Source: Micractinium sp. NFX-FRZ
Lineage: Eukaryota > Chlorophyta > Trebouxiophyceae > Chlorellales > Chlorellaceae
Length of the DNA stretch: 64,000 bases
Reading direction: 5' to 3'
NCBI GenBank assembly: GCA_029339195.1
Contig: JAPTJF010000223.1
Location: forward strand, 1 to 64,000
The position numbers and the translations under genes are program-made. Shown here in pieces: positions 20,201 to 30,702 of this stretch. Under the pieces are notes generated by a model that saw only the letters and a program-made list of their open reading frames with translations, was not told where the DNA came from and ran no database searches. Position 1 is the stretch's first letter, and each line of letters opens with the position of its first letter.

Positions 20201-22903
20201 GCATCACCCCACCCTGCTCTGCTCACCTTGCTGGCCATGGCCAGTGCTGCGGCAGCAATGAGTAGGAGCAGCCAAGCATAGAAGGGCCAGAGAGCCTTGG
20301 TCTGGACCCTTAAAGGCAGGTCGCACTGCAGCCGCTCATCGGGCTGCACACAAACAAGGGTAAATGATGTTCTATGTTACGGCAGACCCTAGAAAGAGAT
20401 TGCACTGCAGCAAATCGCAGGGATGCATGGAGGCAGCGTGCGGCGAGGGACAGGAGAACCTCGGTCTGCAGGGCAGCAAGGGAGGCTGCCAGCAGTGACA
20501 TGGCAGGGCAGCAAGGGAGGCTGCCAGCAGTGACATGGCAGGGCAGCAAGGGAGGCTGCCAGCGGTAGCAGTGCAGGGCAGCGAGGGAGGCTGCCAGCAG
20601 TGAAGCAGTGACAGGCCAGCGAGGTGTGCCTTGACGGTGGCACGCCATGGCGCAGGGGACAGCTGGCGTGCGACGAAGGCAAGGCAGTTTTTTGGAGCAA
20701 TGGGGTGTGCTGGCAGCTCCACCCGACCCACCGGCATGTCCAGCGCTCCGGGGCCCCGCCACACGGTCACGCCTTTCAGGCGGGACAGCAGGAACAGGAG
20801 CTCGGCTGAGAAGAGGACGCTCTGCAGGTACGTGGAGAGGGCAGACGGCATTGAGCCAGAGCTCTTGCGCTGCAACGCGCCACACTGCACGGCACTGAGA
20901 AGAGGACACTCTGCGGTCGCAGGGCCGTGGGGATAGGATGAGGCATGGTGGCGGCAGAGCTGTTGCGCTGGCAATGCAACACACTGCATGGCACTACGTC
21001 GCTCTGCACCCCGCCGTGTTCATGACGCACAGTGCGTCGCACTGCACCACACCACACCACGCACAGCGTTACAACAACACACACGCACAGGGTTATCTCA
21101 CACACACACGCAGTGCGGTGTTACCTGGCAGAAATCCAGCACGATCAGCGTGCTCCAAGGGTAGCCGCAGTTGGGCTGGGCCAGCGTGGCGCCATAAGAG
21201 GCCATATACCTGTGGTCACAGCATGCACAGCATGGGCAGCATGAGTCAAAGCACGCGAGGCGGGCATTAACAGTGTTAAAGACCACGCAGCATGGCGTGA
21301 GGCAGCATTCAGCATGAGGAGCCGTGGGCGATACGCATGCGGGTGTTTCGAGCAAGCCAAGACTGAGCAGCGCGCTGGGTGTGCATGCTAGCATGCATAG
21401 CGTGCAAGCGGCGCACGGCAGGCCGGCCGGCACAGGGAACAGCGGCAAGCAGGCAGGTCAGCAGCGGTACGGCCTCACAGGGAGCAGTACACGAGCTGCA
21501 GAGCCAGCAGCACGCCAACAGTGCGGGCAGAGTACAGCTGGCGGTTGGACCTGCGGCGGCACAGCAGGGGGGTGCATGGAGGGAGGGAGGAGAGACGGCA
21601 GGGCCCAGGGCAGGTCTGCAGCAGGTGGCCCGCCATGCGGCAGGCCTGCAGCAGGTGGCCCGCCATGCGGCAGGGCTGCAGCAGGTGGCCCGCCTTGCGG
21701 CGCCCACGCAGAGCTGCTGTTGAGCCACCTGATACAGCCCCTCAGACTGCAGAGCATGCAGCTACGCCTAAGTCTGAGGATGGACCACACTGCCCAGCGG
21801 CACTGGCAGTGCAGTGAGCTGCACATCCATGGCCACACGTGACTGGCACGCGACTCGAACTGATGCTTGCGGGAGAGTTAGCTCACCAGACGCGCTGCTC
21901 CCGCTGGGTCACACGCACTTGGTGCGCAAACCAGACGGCCATGAATGCCAGGCCCCCCAGGCAGATGGCGCCAAACACCAGCTTTGCATCGTACAGGCCC
22001 CGCAGCTGCCGGGGTGGGAGGCATGCCAGGGCGTTGGGAGGGACGTGGGAAAAGTTGGTGGGTGGGGTTAAGACGTGCCAGAAGGAGGAGACGGAGGTGA
22101 GAGGCAGGGGCAGGCAGCTAGAAAAAGCCACGGTCGGCTGGCAAGCGCAAGGCAGCATACTGCTTTCACCAACCATTGCGGCGCTGCCACGCCGCATCAG
22201 TTCAACGGCTGTCGCCCTTCCTGGGCAGGCAGCCTGCACTCAAGGGTCGGGCCGACACCACAAGCACACCCTGCACACCCTGCACACGTGGGCACGCGCG
22301 CATCTGGACAGGAGCGCCCTCCCTTCCACCCACCCACCCACCCACCCAGCCTTTGGTCACGGCCTTCTGGCTCCGGATGGCATACAGGGTTGCAGCGACA
22401 CAGATGAGCGCGATGTTGGCTGAAATGACTGACCAAGTCAGCAGCCGCGCCAGCCCCTTGGTCGCCACCTGGACACGCAGCACGACACGCTGAGCATGCT
22501 GAGCAGCGGGGGGTGGGGGGGACGGCTTGGGGCTTGCGCCTGCTGCTGCTGCTGCTGCTGCTGCTGGCAGCGGCGGTGCTGCTGCCGCTGCCAGGGCCGG
22601 TGTGGGACTAGCAGTCGTTGCCGCTGCTCGCGCTGCTGCAGCAGGTGCTGCTTCATCCGTGTGCACGACGGCGGCTGCGGAAGCTGGCATCTGCGGCTGT
22701 TCAGCCACCTCTGCTGCTCCCGCCGCCGAGCCACCTGCCGGCAGTGCAGCAGACACGCGATGCTGCCCAGACGCTGCCACAGCTGCCACCCCAGCTTCTG
22801 CCTCCGCTGCAGCTGCCAAGGTGTGCACATGTCCTAGCGTGGCACTGTGGCTAGCTCCTGGGGCAGCCGCTTGCTCTCCATTTGCCGCCGCCCCAGGAGC
22901 CAT
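14218..22903 (-). CDS. Multi-pass membrane protein with class 3 lipase domain, paralogue C (complete, about 1034 aa)
   Basis: Exons: 22903-22346, 22005-21887, 21550-21479, 21209-21125, 20821-20732, 20343-20227, 19973-19868, 19616-19517, 19189-18814, 18610-18428, 18288-18150, 17856-17661, 17341-17323, 16926-16843, 16512-16389, 16096-15996, 15702-15640, 15421-15389, 14965-14801, 14592-14218; 3105 nt. It is the most diverged copy. The leader is longer and Ala-rich, exon 3 and exon 18 are each split by an extra intron, and exons 8 and 9 are one uninterrupted exon that carries an additional hydrophobic segment (ALCVLTYPIFAFINVLG) absent from A and B. Catalytic motifs are kept: VVAFRGTAS, GHSLGG (Ser ~792), GKDPVPW (Asp ~848) and AHHLTTSY (His ~893/894). 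The donors ending exons 22346, 18814 and 18428 are the least certain. The tail is rich in Glu, Gln and Arg. Confidence 0.83.
15205..15385. repeat. Tandem repeat filling a paralogue-C-specific intron
   Basis: Four to five imperfect units of roughly 40 bp containing GCTGTGCACAAAAGCTTGCT run up to the donor of the 33-nt exon 15421-15389. This intron does not exist in copy B, so the repeat and the intron may have arisen together. Confidence 0.7.
16310..16350 (-). repeat. Degenerate copy of the end of lipase exon 15 (paralogue C)
   Basis: Below the true exon end at 16389 the coding strand again reads a WITG-coding stretch (CTGGATCACAG) followed by a GTGTGG donor. It matches in position the duplicate in copy B near 7341-7380. 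Confidence 0.5.
17284..17308. other. Short interstitial telomere-like motif
   Basis: Two CTAAACCC units, one extended to CCCTAAACCC, are separated by GAAT in an intron of paralogue C. CCCTAAA is the plant and chlorellacean telomere repeat. With only two units, chance is a real possibility. Confidence 0.3.
18721..18778. repeat. 29-bp perfect direct repeat
   Basis: Two adjacent identical units beginning GCACGACCGTGCGCATAAGC lie in an intron of paralogue C, close to the donor at 18813. Confidence 0.85.
20468..20600. repeat. 35-bp tandem repeat, about four copies
   Basis: Head-to-tail units containing GCAGCAAGGGAGGCTGCCAG, the last one diverged, lie in an intron of paralogue C. Confidence 0.8.
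20882..20916 (-). repeat. Degenerate copy of the start of lipase exon 4 (paralogue C)
   Basis: The true exon starts at 20821 with an acceptor and SVLFSAEL. Upstream in the intron the same strand again shows CCGCAG followed by a stretch coding SVLFSV. Acceptor and exon start have been copied together. Confidence 0.45.
21616..21702. repeat. 30-bp tandem repeat, three copies
   Basis: Units containing CTGCAGCAGGTGGCCCGCCA are repeated nearly perfectly in the intron upstream of exon 21550-21479 of paralogue C. Confidence 0.85.
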
Positions 22904-23535
22904 GGCTGCCTGCCGTCAGGGACCGGCGGCAGGGGCGGCACGGGCAGCGGCGGGCCCTGCCAGCGGTCGGCGTCGCCGAGTGTGCACCGAACGCTTTGCA
23001 AGATCTCTGCTCTGTTTTGTGAAAGACAGACACACCCTCAGCGCCTCGCAGCCCGCAGCGCGAGGGTTCTCAGCGGTGACAGGTTTGCACCGCCCCGCTC
23101 TGCGATTCTGCACAAATGAGCAATGTGACGCCCTCTTGGGTATGGCGCGCCATTTGCTGAGCCCTGGGCTGGGCTGAGCTGGCGGTGTGGCCCCTCCCCG
23201 CCGGCGGCGGCCTCCATCCCATTCAGGCCCTTTCTTCATGGCCCCTTCATATGGAGCACCCAGAGCTGGGCACTGGTGAGTTTACACAGCCAGACTGGGT
23301 GCGGGGTGCCAAGAGCAAACAACAATCCGGCATTGCGTTCGGACGCAAGCAAGGCCGCTGGCACTGGGCCGGCGGGGGACTGGCTCAGAGCTGGCCAGTG
23401 GGGCAAAAGCGGGGGGTGGGGCAGTTTGTACATATGTATATTTATCCAAGCGCTGCACATGCAGCGTGGTTGAGGAACATGAAGTGTGACATGATAGCAG
23501 CAAGCGGGGCGCCTCCCACGGCCTGTCCCAGCAAG
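22904..23535. other. Intergenic region between paralogue C and RING protein 1
   Basis: It holds the 3' UTR of the RING gene to the right and the promoter of lipase paralogue C. A minus-strand TGTAA lies at 23286-23282. No gene recognised. Confidence 0.6.
23282..23286 (-). promoter_or_regulatory. TGTAA polyadenylation signal, RING protein 1
   Basis: The plus strand reads TTACA about 250 bases beyond the stop at 23536, a suitable distance for a chlorophyte 3' UTR. Confidence 0.45.
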
Positions 23536-26190
23536 CTACACGCCGTCAGCATTGCTCTCTGTCAGCGAGCCGCCGTGCGAGATGCCGCTAAGGCTGCGGC
23601 TCTCCCCATTCAGCAAGCTCTTTGGCACAATGGCCAGCGCCCTGCACAGCGGGCAGTGCACCACCCGCCTGTGCTTCCGCCGCCGGTTGTGCCTGCACGC
23701 CACGGAGCAGAACGGAACGGGAGGCAGTTGGTCGCCCTTGAGCCACAGCCGTTGCTGCCTCCACATCTTCCACATCTCACCGCCTCCACACTCAGCCGCC
23801 CTGCCCCATGCACACCTCAGCTGCCCTGTCCAGAAGCCATAGCCCCCACAGCCACCCAGCCCCCGCTCACTTTACAATGTCGACGACGCAGCCGCTGCAG
23901 ACCCCGTGGTGGCCGGCGCAAGGGAACACGCGCCACGTGTGCCCAGTCACTGCCACCTGGTCCAAACAGACTGGGCACTCGCAGGAGCCCTCAAATTCTG
24001 GGTCTCCTGCCTCGGCTGGGCGGACTGTAGGGCAGGAAGGCACGCGAGGGATGGCAGGCAACGAGCAAAAGCAGGGTGTTGTGCAGTGGTGCACAGCAGC
24101 AGCGGCAGAAGGGCGTGGGCCTTGTATTGCACAACAGCCGGCATGGGCCTGCCTGCCAGAGGAAGAGGGCATGGTGAGCAGGAGCGCCCGCGCTGCTACT
24201 TTAAAAGAGGATGCGAACAGGTGAACACACGTTTGAAAGAAGGCCGATATGCCGGCCTGCCAAGTGGGCGTGAGACAGGCAGGTGCCAGCTGGCGGTCGG
24301 CAGACTGTGTGCAGCTGCCACGCACCTGACACCTCTGCCTGCTTGTCGACTGGCAGTGCCGCCATGGCCTCCGCCTCTGCCTCATCGGCAGTCCGCCGCC
24401 GCCACCCGCTGCTCGCGCGGGTGGCACTAACCTCCTGCGCCCGCAACTGTCCACGCCTGCAGGGCGCATTTTGGATAACTGAGCTGCGTGTTGGTTCCAG
24501 GAGGGCACCGTGCCGACGGCAGAGCGCTTTTGTGCAGCACAGGAGTGGGGTTGGGGTAGGGTTTCAACCCCATCGCATAGAAGAAGAAGAAGAAGAAGAA
24601 TACGCCCTTTGGCGTGGGTTGAGGAAACCAGCAGAGGTGTGGACCCCCATGGCGGGGGCCCCCCCCACTGGTTACCGACCCATCGCATAGCTGGCAGCAG
24701 AAGGCAGGCACGCAGCAGAAGGCGCACCCGTGCTTGCACCCTCCCCCCACCCGCAACCACCCGCAACGCAGACCAGCAGCGCATGGGGATCAGGCCAGCG
24801 TACCTGTAGCACACCCCTCCAACAGCGCACAGCGCGATCAAGAGGAAGGAGACCACGCCAACAATTCCAAACACGAGCCCGCACTTTGCACGGTCACCGC
24901 ACACGTGGGACAGCTGGTCAGGAGGCCAGCAGCAGACTGCAATGGGGGGCATTAGGAGAGGCACCGTGCAGGCAGAGGGGTGCTGAGGTGGCGGGGCGAG
25001 GCAGCGCAACAGCATTGACAGCGCCAACGGAAGCAAGCACAAATTATGCTGTGCATGCCTGCCATTGCAACAGCAGGCATGAGCGGCGTGCGCCGCAGGG
25101 GTGGCCTCATACCCCGACCAAGACACCCACAGCATTCACAGCAGGCTGCGCTCACTTGTCCTCTTGCCGCAGCAGCACATGCGGTCCCTGTAGCCGCCCT
25201 CTTTGTAAATCCGCATGCTGTCTGCGTCTGGGCAGCAGCATGCCAAGTCCAGGGTGGGGGGGCCTCCCCAAGAGGGAGGCGCGGGAAGCGGCTGCGCAGG
25301 AAGCGGCGGGGGCCCTGGCAATGGCAGCTGAGCTGGCAACGAGGGGTCTCCAGACCCAGCGACCATGTTGCCGAGCGCAACCGCAACGCTTCCGCTGCTG
25401 CCGCTGCTGCCGGGCCGTCCTGATGCAGGCGGGGGGGCAGGCTGTCCGCCGCTGGCGGTCCCGTTGGCCTCTCGCCCTACGCTGGCACCCGCACTGCCAG
25501 CAGGAAAAGGTGGGCGGCGCCCGCCTGGCTTCTGTGATGTACTGCTGGGCTGCTGGGTGGTGGGTGTCTCGTGCTGCTGCTGCAGCAGCTTGCGATGCGG
25601 CCTACCGCTGCCTGCCTCGCTCCACATAGTGCTGATGCTAGTCAGCTGAAAGACTAGCACGGCCGCCAACGAGCACCGGCTCTCAATTGTGATGTATGCT
25701 GCTTCATTGTCCAGGGAAGACATGCCTGGGTCGGGCCACACGGTGGCGGACTGGACACATGCGGCTGCTTGCAACGATGACCCGCTCTCCGTGCCATGCA
25801 GCCTGCAAATACAGCGATGGCACGTGACATAGTGATGCAGCCCGGCTCATGCTATGCTGACTGTCGGCTCAGGGCAGCTCATGCACACACGATCACGACC
25901 TGCGCGAATGCATTCCTACAAAAGAAATCCCCTCACAGAAACTGGGATGTATGGCAGGCGCTGGGGACGCTCGGACCGCCGCCGCTGCTGCCGGTACTGC
26001 CAGCAGCCTGCACTTCTGCCAAGTGCACCCGCCATGCGGCGCCGATCATGATGTCGGCTCTAAGGCTCAGTCGAAGGCAACCGAAAGCCGGAAGCATCAG
26101 GTTAATGCCGCAAGCGGGCGGAAGTGCCAGTAAGGCTGTGGAGAACGCGAGCAGAAGAGCCGGTCTCGAGCGGCGTTGCATGTTGCGCAT
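23536..26190 (-). CDS. Single-pass membrane RING-finger protein, paralogue 1 (probable E3 ubiquitin ligase)
   Basis: Six exons: 26190-25937, 25802-25156, 24936-24804, 24456-24326, 24024-23871, 23692-23536; 1476 nt, 491 aa. A second ATG at 26181 aligns better with the paralogue start. Order: hydrophobic leader (ALLLAFSTALLALPP) as signal peptide; a luminal region with a Ser/Pro-rich stretch; a Cys cluster (CCCPDADSMRIYKEGGY, then CCCGK); one transmembrane helix near 320-340 (LVFGIVGVVSFLLIALCAVG); a basic/acidic linker; and a C3HC4 RING at about 405-450 (CPVC, FPCAGHHGVCSGC, HCPLCR). The RING cysteines are split over the last two exons. RINGs of this kind recruit E2 enzymes, so a membrane-anchored ubiquitin ligase of the secretory pathway is likely. 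The ectodomain was not recognised and its ligand is unknown. Confidence 0.82.
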
Positions 26191-26854
26191 TGTAACCAGA
26201 GGGAGCGGTCAGGGGCGAAACCCGGAACGGCTTCAGGCGGCCAAGAGTGCAGCGTCTGCACGACGGGATGAAGGCAAGCGCATGTCGCTCTCTGGCTGGG
26301 GAAGACCAAAAGAGGGTACATCAACGTGAACTGATACAAATTTGATACAATTCATCACGACGGATCACATGATGCTCTCACCGGGCGCCGAATGTGTGCC
26401 CCTGCCAGCACAGCCAGCAGGGGCGCAGGCGCCAAGGCAACAAACCTACGTGTCATCGAGCGGTCCCAGTAAAGAGTTACACGGCAATGTTCAACACAGA
26501 TGGTGAAACTGGGCAGTCTGAATGATTGGCCAAGACATGGGATTGCAGCAGCACGCACGAACTGCGGCAACAGACAATATGGCGCAGCCGTCTGGCGTAT
26601 GGCAAGTACTGGAAAGGGTGCAATACAAGTGCACGCTGAGAGGCAGAATGGCCGCCTGGTAGAGCAAAAGCAGGCGGCAGGACTGGGTGTGTTGATACAG
26701 GGCGAATTCCCGAGGGCTCAAGGACGAAGGCACGCAAGAAGCTTCGTTCCAGAAGTAGGCGTACAACCGGCGCAGGCGGGACGCGGGCGCGCGGCGAGTT
26801 GGGTGCTCCGCACACGTGGGTGCAGCATTTGGGTGCACCAATACTGGGCCCGCG
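26191..26854. other. Intergenic region between the two RING genes
   Basis: About 660 bases with the 3' UTR of RING copy 2 and the promoter of RING copy 1. A minus-strand TGTAA lies at 26481-26477. No gene recognised. Confidence 0.6.
26477..26481 (-). promoter_or_regulatory. TGTAA polyadenylation signal, RING protein 2
   Basis: The plus strand reads TTACA about 375 bases after the stop at 26855. Confidence 0.4.
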
Positions 26855-29499
26855 CTATACAACAGTGAGCTCCGTGTGCCGCCGGCCAAGCGCTGTTTCA
26901 GCAAGCTGCTCACCCCCGCCGCCCTCGGCAGGCGGAGTCGCGCCGCTGGGGCTGCTGCCCAGGCTGCCGAGCACGCCTGGCAGCATGCACTGCGGCACGA
27001 TCGCCAGCGTCCGGCACAGCGGGCACGCCACCACGCGCTTGTGCTCCGGCTTCCGCCGCCGGGCGTGCCTGCAGATGAGGTGGGTGGCCACGCGCTCCCG
27101 GGTGATCAGGGATCCTAACAGGCACTCTTGCTTTGCACTGCTCTGTTGAGCGATGGTGCACCACTGCAGGGCAGACAAAATACCGCCTGGCCTGGCCCCC
27201 CTGGCCAGCTCAGCGCACCTCACCTCACCTGCCTGCCAACGCCATCAACCCGCCCCATGCACACACGGCAATGTCCACAGCGCGACATGCCAACAAGGCC
27301 ATGCCTGGCAAAGCAGGCACAGCACGCCCACAGCCGCCCGCCCCGCTCACTTCACAATGTCAACGACGCAGCCGCTGCAGACGCCGTGGTGGCCGGCGCA
27401 GGGGAACACGCGCCACGTGTGCCCCGTCACCTCTATCTTCTCCAGGCACACAGAGCACTCGCAGGAGCCCTCAAAGTCTGGGTCTCCCGCCTCAGCTGGG
27501 CGGACTGCGCGGTGCAATCGGGTGACAGAGGGCGGGCAGAAGAGGGGGACGGGGGCGGGTCATCGACTTGGACTGGGGGGGTGTAAGGGCAGGCTTGCCC
27601 CTGCCACCTGCCCCACTGGTACTAGCAATCACCATCACCTAGGCTACCTCCCCGCCTGCCCCGCACCTGACAGCTCCGCCTGCTTGTCCTCTGGGAGCGC
27701 CATCATGCTCTCTGCCTCCAAATCCTCTGCCGTGCGCCGCCGGCGGCTGGTGGGGCGGGCGGCAGCGACCTCCTGCCCCCGCTGCCGCCGGCGCCTGCAG
27801 TCACAGGCAGTGAGCAGGGGTCGATTCTTGCTTGCGTTGCTTGCTGCGGCCCTGGCTCTGTGTCATGGCGGCAGCACCTGGGGACTCTGAACAGCGGACC
27901 ATGTGTGTGTGGGCAGGCAGGTAGGCAGGCAGGCAGACAAGCCGACAGGCAGTCGCAGCTCATGCATAAATTCACACACTCTCACACAAACCCAGATCCA
28001 GTCCTCACATGCACACCCACGCATGCAAGCAGCGGGGGTGGGCCGGACCTGTAGCACATGCCTCCCATGGTGCATACTGCAACCAGGAAGAGGGACACCA
28101 CTCCAATGACCACCAGCAGCACGCTGCACATCGATTTCTCGCCGCACATCTTGGATAGCAGGCTGGTGCCGACGCGGCAGCACTCTGCAGGCGCACACGT
28201 GGCGGGGGCGTGGGAGGTGCGGGCGGGAGACACGAAGAGGTCGGTTTGGATGGCGCCGGTGGCGGCAGCAGCAGCAGCGGTGGGCACACACGATGTGATG
28301 CAGCACCCGTTGGTGCGGCCGCAAGCTGACGAGCCTCCTGCCCTTCCCGCTAGGACGGAACGTGGTGTAGTGCACCCCTTGCTTCAACCTGGCGCGATGC
28401 AATGTACTGCCATGCACGCACCCGCAGCACGCAGAGCATGGGGTGCATGCACCCTCCTGCAGCAAGGGAGGCGCGTGCACAGCAGCCACAGCAGGCACAG
28501 CAGGCAGCGCTCACGTCTCACTTCGCCGCAGCAGCAGCTGCGGTCCGGGTAGCCGCCCTCCTGGTAGGGCCGCATGTCGCGAGTGTTTGGGCAGCAGCAT
28601 GCCAGGTTGGAAGGAGCTGGGCCGCCTGGCACAGCGGGCGGGCGAGGAGGCTGCTGCCATGGGCGGGGAGGTGCCCCTGGCAGCGGCGCCGTGGGGTCCT
28701 TGTCGCTTGGCGCAGCTCCGGGGGTGCTGGGTGTGCTGCTATTGCTACCTGGGCGGTCTAGAGGCGGCTGCGTGCCAGGCTTTCCTGCTCCCACAGTGCC
28801 GTTTGGCTGCTGCAGAGGGGCAGGAGCCTCGCGCTGCTGCAACAGCTTGCGGCGCACCCTGGACCCAAACTCCTCGCCTTCTCTGCCGCTGCCGCCGCTG
28901 CTCCACTCCAGCGAGAGAACTGCTGCCGCCGGGCAGCGGCTCTCGATTGTGAGGAACGCGGCTTCATCTGTGCCAACTGCCGAGGAGAGGCCGCCGGTGC
29001 CGGGCCACACAATGGCAGGGTGGGCGCACGCGGCTACTTGCAACGACGGGCCGCTCTCCAGGCCACGCAGCCTGCATGGCAACACATGGAAGGGCATGTG
29101 CGATGGTGAGCAGCACTGCACCTGATTGTATGCGAGAGGCACATTCTACACACAGCGTTTGCCCCACTGCATGCTTGGCGCTGTATCCCCTCAGGAAGAA
29201 CTTTTTGCATCACTAGTATATGAGCTTTCCCAGGCTGGCTGCAAGATGGCGGCTCACAGGAAGTGCGACGTGCGGCAGCCGCTGCCCGCCGGCCCTTGCT
29301 CGCCGCTGGCGGCGGTGCCCTGGGCAACCAGGCTTGCGCCAGTCAGGTGCACCCGCAACGCGCCTCCCGCTACATCTGCAGCACTCAAGCTCAGCCGAAG
29401 GCAACCAAAGGCCGGGACAAGCAAGTCCAGGCCGCAGGCGGGCTCAATTGCGAACAAGGGTGCGGCAAGCGCCAGCCAGAGAATTGTGCGACGCAACAT
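26855..29499 (-). CDS. Single-pass membrane RING-finger protein, paralogue 2 (probable E3 ubiquitin ligase)
   Basis: Six exons with the same phases as paralogue 1: 29499-29258, 29071-28515, 28184-28049, 27794-27667, 27504-27351, 27068-26855; 1431 nt, 476 aa. Signal peptide (ILWLALAAPLFAIEPACG), luminal domain sharing PAFGCLRLSL with copy 1, Cys cluster (LACCCPNTRDMRPYQEGGYP, then CCCGE), transmembrane helix near 287-307 (VLLVVIGVVSLFLVAVCTMG) and RING (CSVCLEKIEVTGHTWRVFPC, HHGVCSGC, CPLC). Exon 5 is 154 nt in both copies and the RING core is nearly identical, while the ectodomain linkers differ. The C-terminal tail after the RING is longer than in copy 1. Recent tandem duplication with stronger constraint on the cytosolic half. 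Confidence 0.83.
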
Positions 29500-30702
29500 A
29501 GCGGTAAAGGTGCGACCTTTTCAGTTCTCGAAGCGGCAGGCTGGCAAGAGTGCAGGACGAGTGGCGTGAGTTGACGTGAGCTGCATTTCGTTTCCTAGGG
29601 CCTGACACCCTTTTCAGAGGCGCAAGCTAGCGATGGACGGGAAGACGCACGGTGATCGAAAGGTGTTTTTGAGCCATGCTGCCAGGGTGGAATCTGACTT
29701 GCCAGCTCAGCAGGCGGCGGTCTCCTTCCAACAGTGCCTGCCATGTTTGTGTGCCTCATTGTGTAGCGGCTCCTATCATTGCCGTTCACCTCTTGTCCAT
29801 GTGCAAGCGATGCGTGCATGAGCTGATGGCACACCCGGCCGCAGCCGCGACGCTCCTGCCTCCGCTTGAAAGGTGCAGTACATTTCCTTTGCTTGAGTAC
29901 CTTGCATCCACGCACTTCATGGACCTGCAATGTCTATTCTTTTTATGTAAATACAACCAAGGCACCATCGAAACCCAGCTAAGAACATAGATGGTGAGTG
30001 CTCATGTTGTCCTTATCTCGGCGGCAGGTGGGTGGCAGCTGGCTGGCCTCTGCTGCTGCCCCGAGTTGAGGCTACACTTTCTCTTTAACACCACGGGCAT
30101 GCTCAGTGGCAGCAATGAATGCATAGTGCACCAGAATCAACGATGCCCTGCACCGTTGGACGCAATTCAGCTGGGGCTGGCAACACCAGCTGCAAGTCAC
30201 AGGCCGGTCTACCGCGGTCCCACGCCAGGCTGGCGGAGGCCTGCTGGACAGTGGTACCGTGAGGCTTTGCCAAGAGGATGATCCGGTCGGCAACATGCGC
30301 GTCTTATTTTTGGCACTGACTGACCACCGACAGCGGCACACGGTGCAAGGGAGTGGTTTGCGGCAGTCGGGAGCTCTCTAGACGCCCGACGTCAGTGCAA
30401 TTCAACGGTTTCCATTGCATCCACAGCTTTCTTGTTCCCGTGTGCGCCTGAAACCCCGCCCCCCACACGGCAGGTTCGCGGCTCAGGTGAAGCGGAGTTG
30501 GGCGGGTTGCTCGCACAGGACAGCGTAGCAATACTGTAGACAACCCCGCTACGCCTGTCATCATATCGCAAAGGCGAGCTGCACAGCTGGTCCCAAAGTG
30601 CAGCGCTGCCTCTGCCGGCGCTGCCTCCGCCGCCGCTGCCTCCCGCCACACGCCGCTGACCAGTCAGCCTGCGACTGACTGCACCACCCCTCAGGCTTGC
30701 GC
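29500..30702. other. Divergent intergenic region between RING protein 2 and the cysteine peptidase
   Basis: 1.2 kb between two start codons pointing away from each other, so it must hold both promoters and 5' leaders. Some parts (around 29890-29990) are relatively AT-rich. I see no conserved coding sequence or repeat. Confidence 0.6.

Noticed and set aside
21840..21870. tRNA T-loop-like string (GTTCGAGTC, minus strand); also 53455-53475
   Set aside because: No complementary T-stem, anticodon arm or acceptor stem could be paired around either.
23867..25135. 422-codon minus-strand ORF
   Set aside because: It spans several exons of RING protein 1 together with introns, including a run of Leu from a GAA repeat at 24583-24601. 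The spliced model explains the conserved part.
30697..30702. Start of the peptidase at a TTG codon six bases earlier
   Set aside because: A eukaryotic nuclear gene should use the ATG at 30703, which gives a perfect signal peptide.
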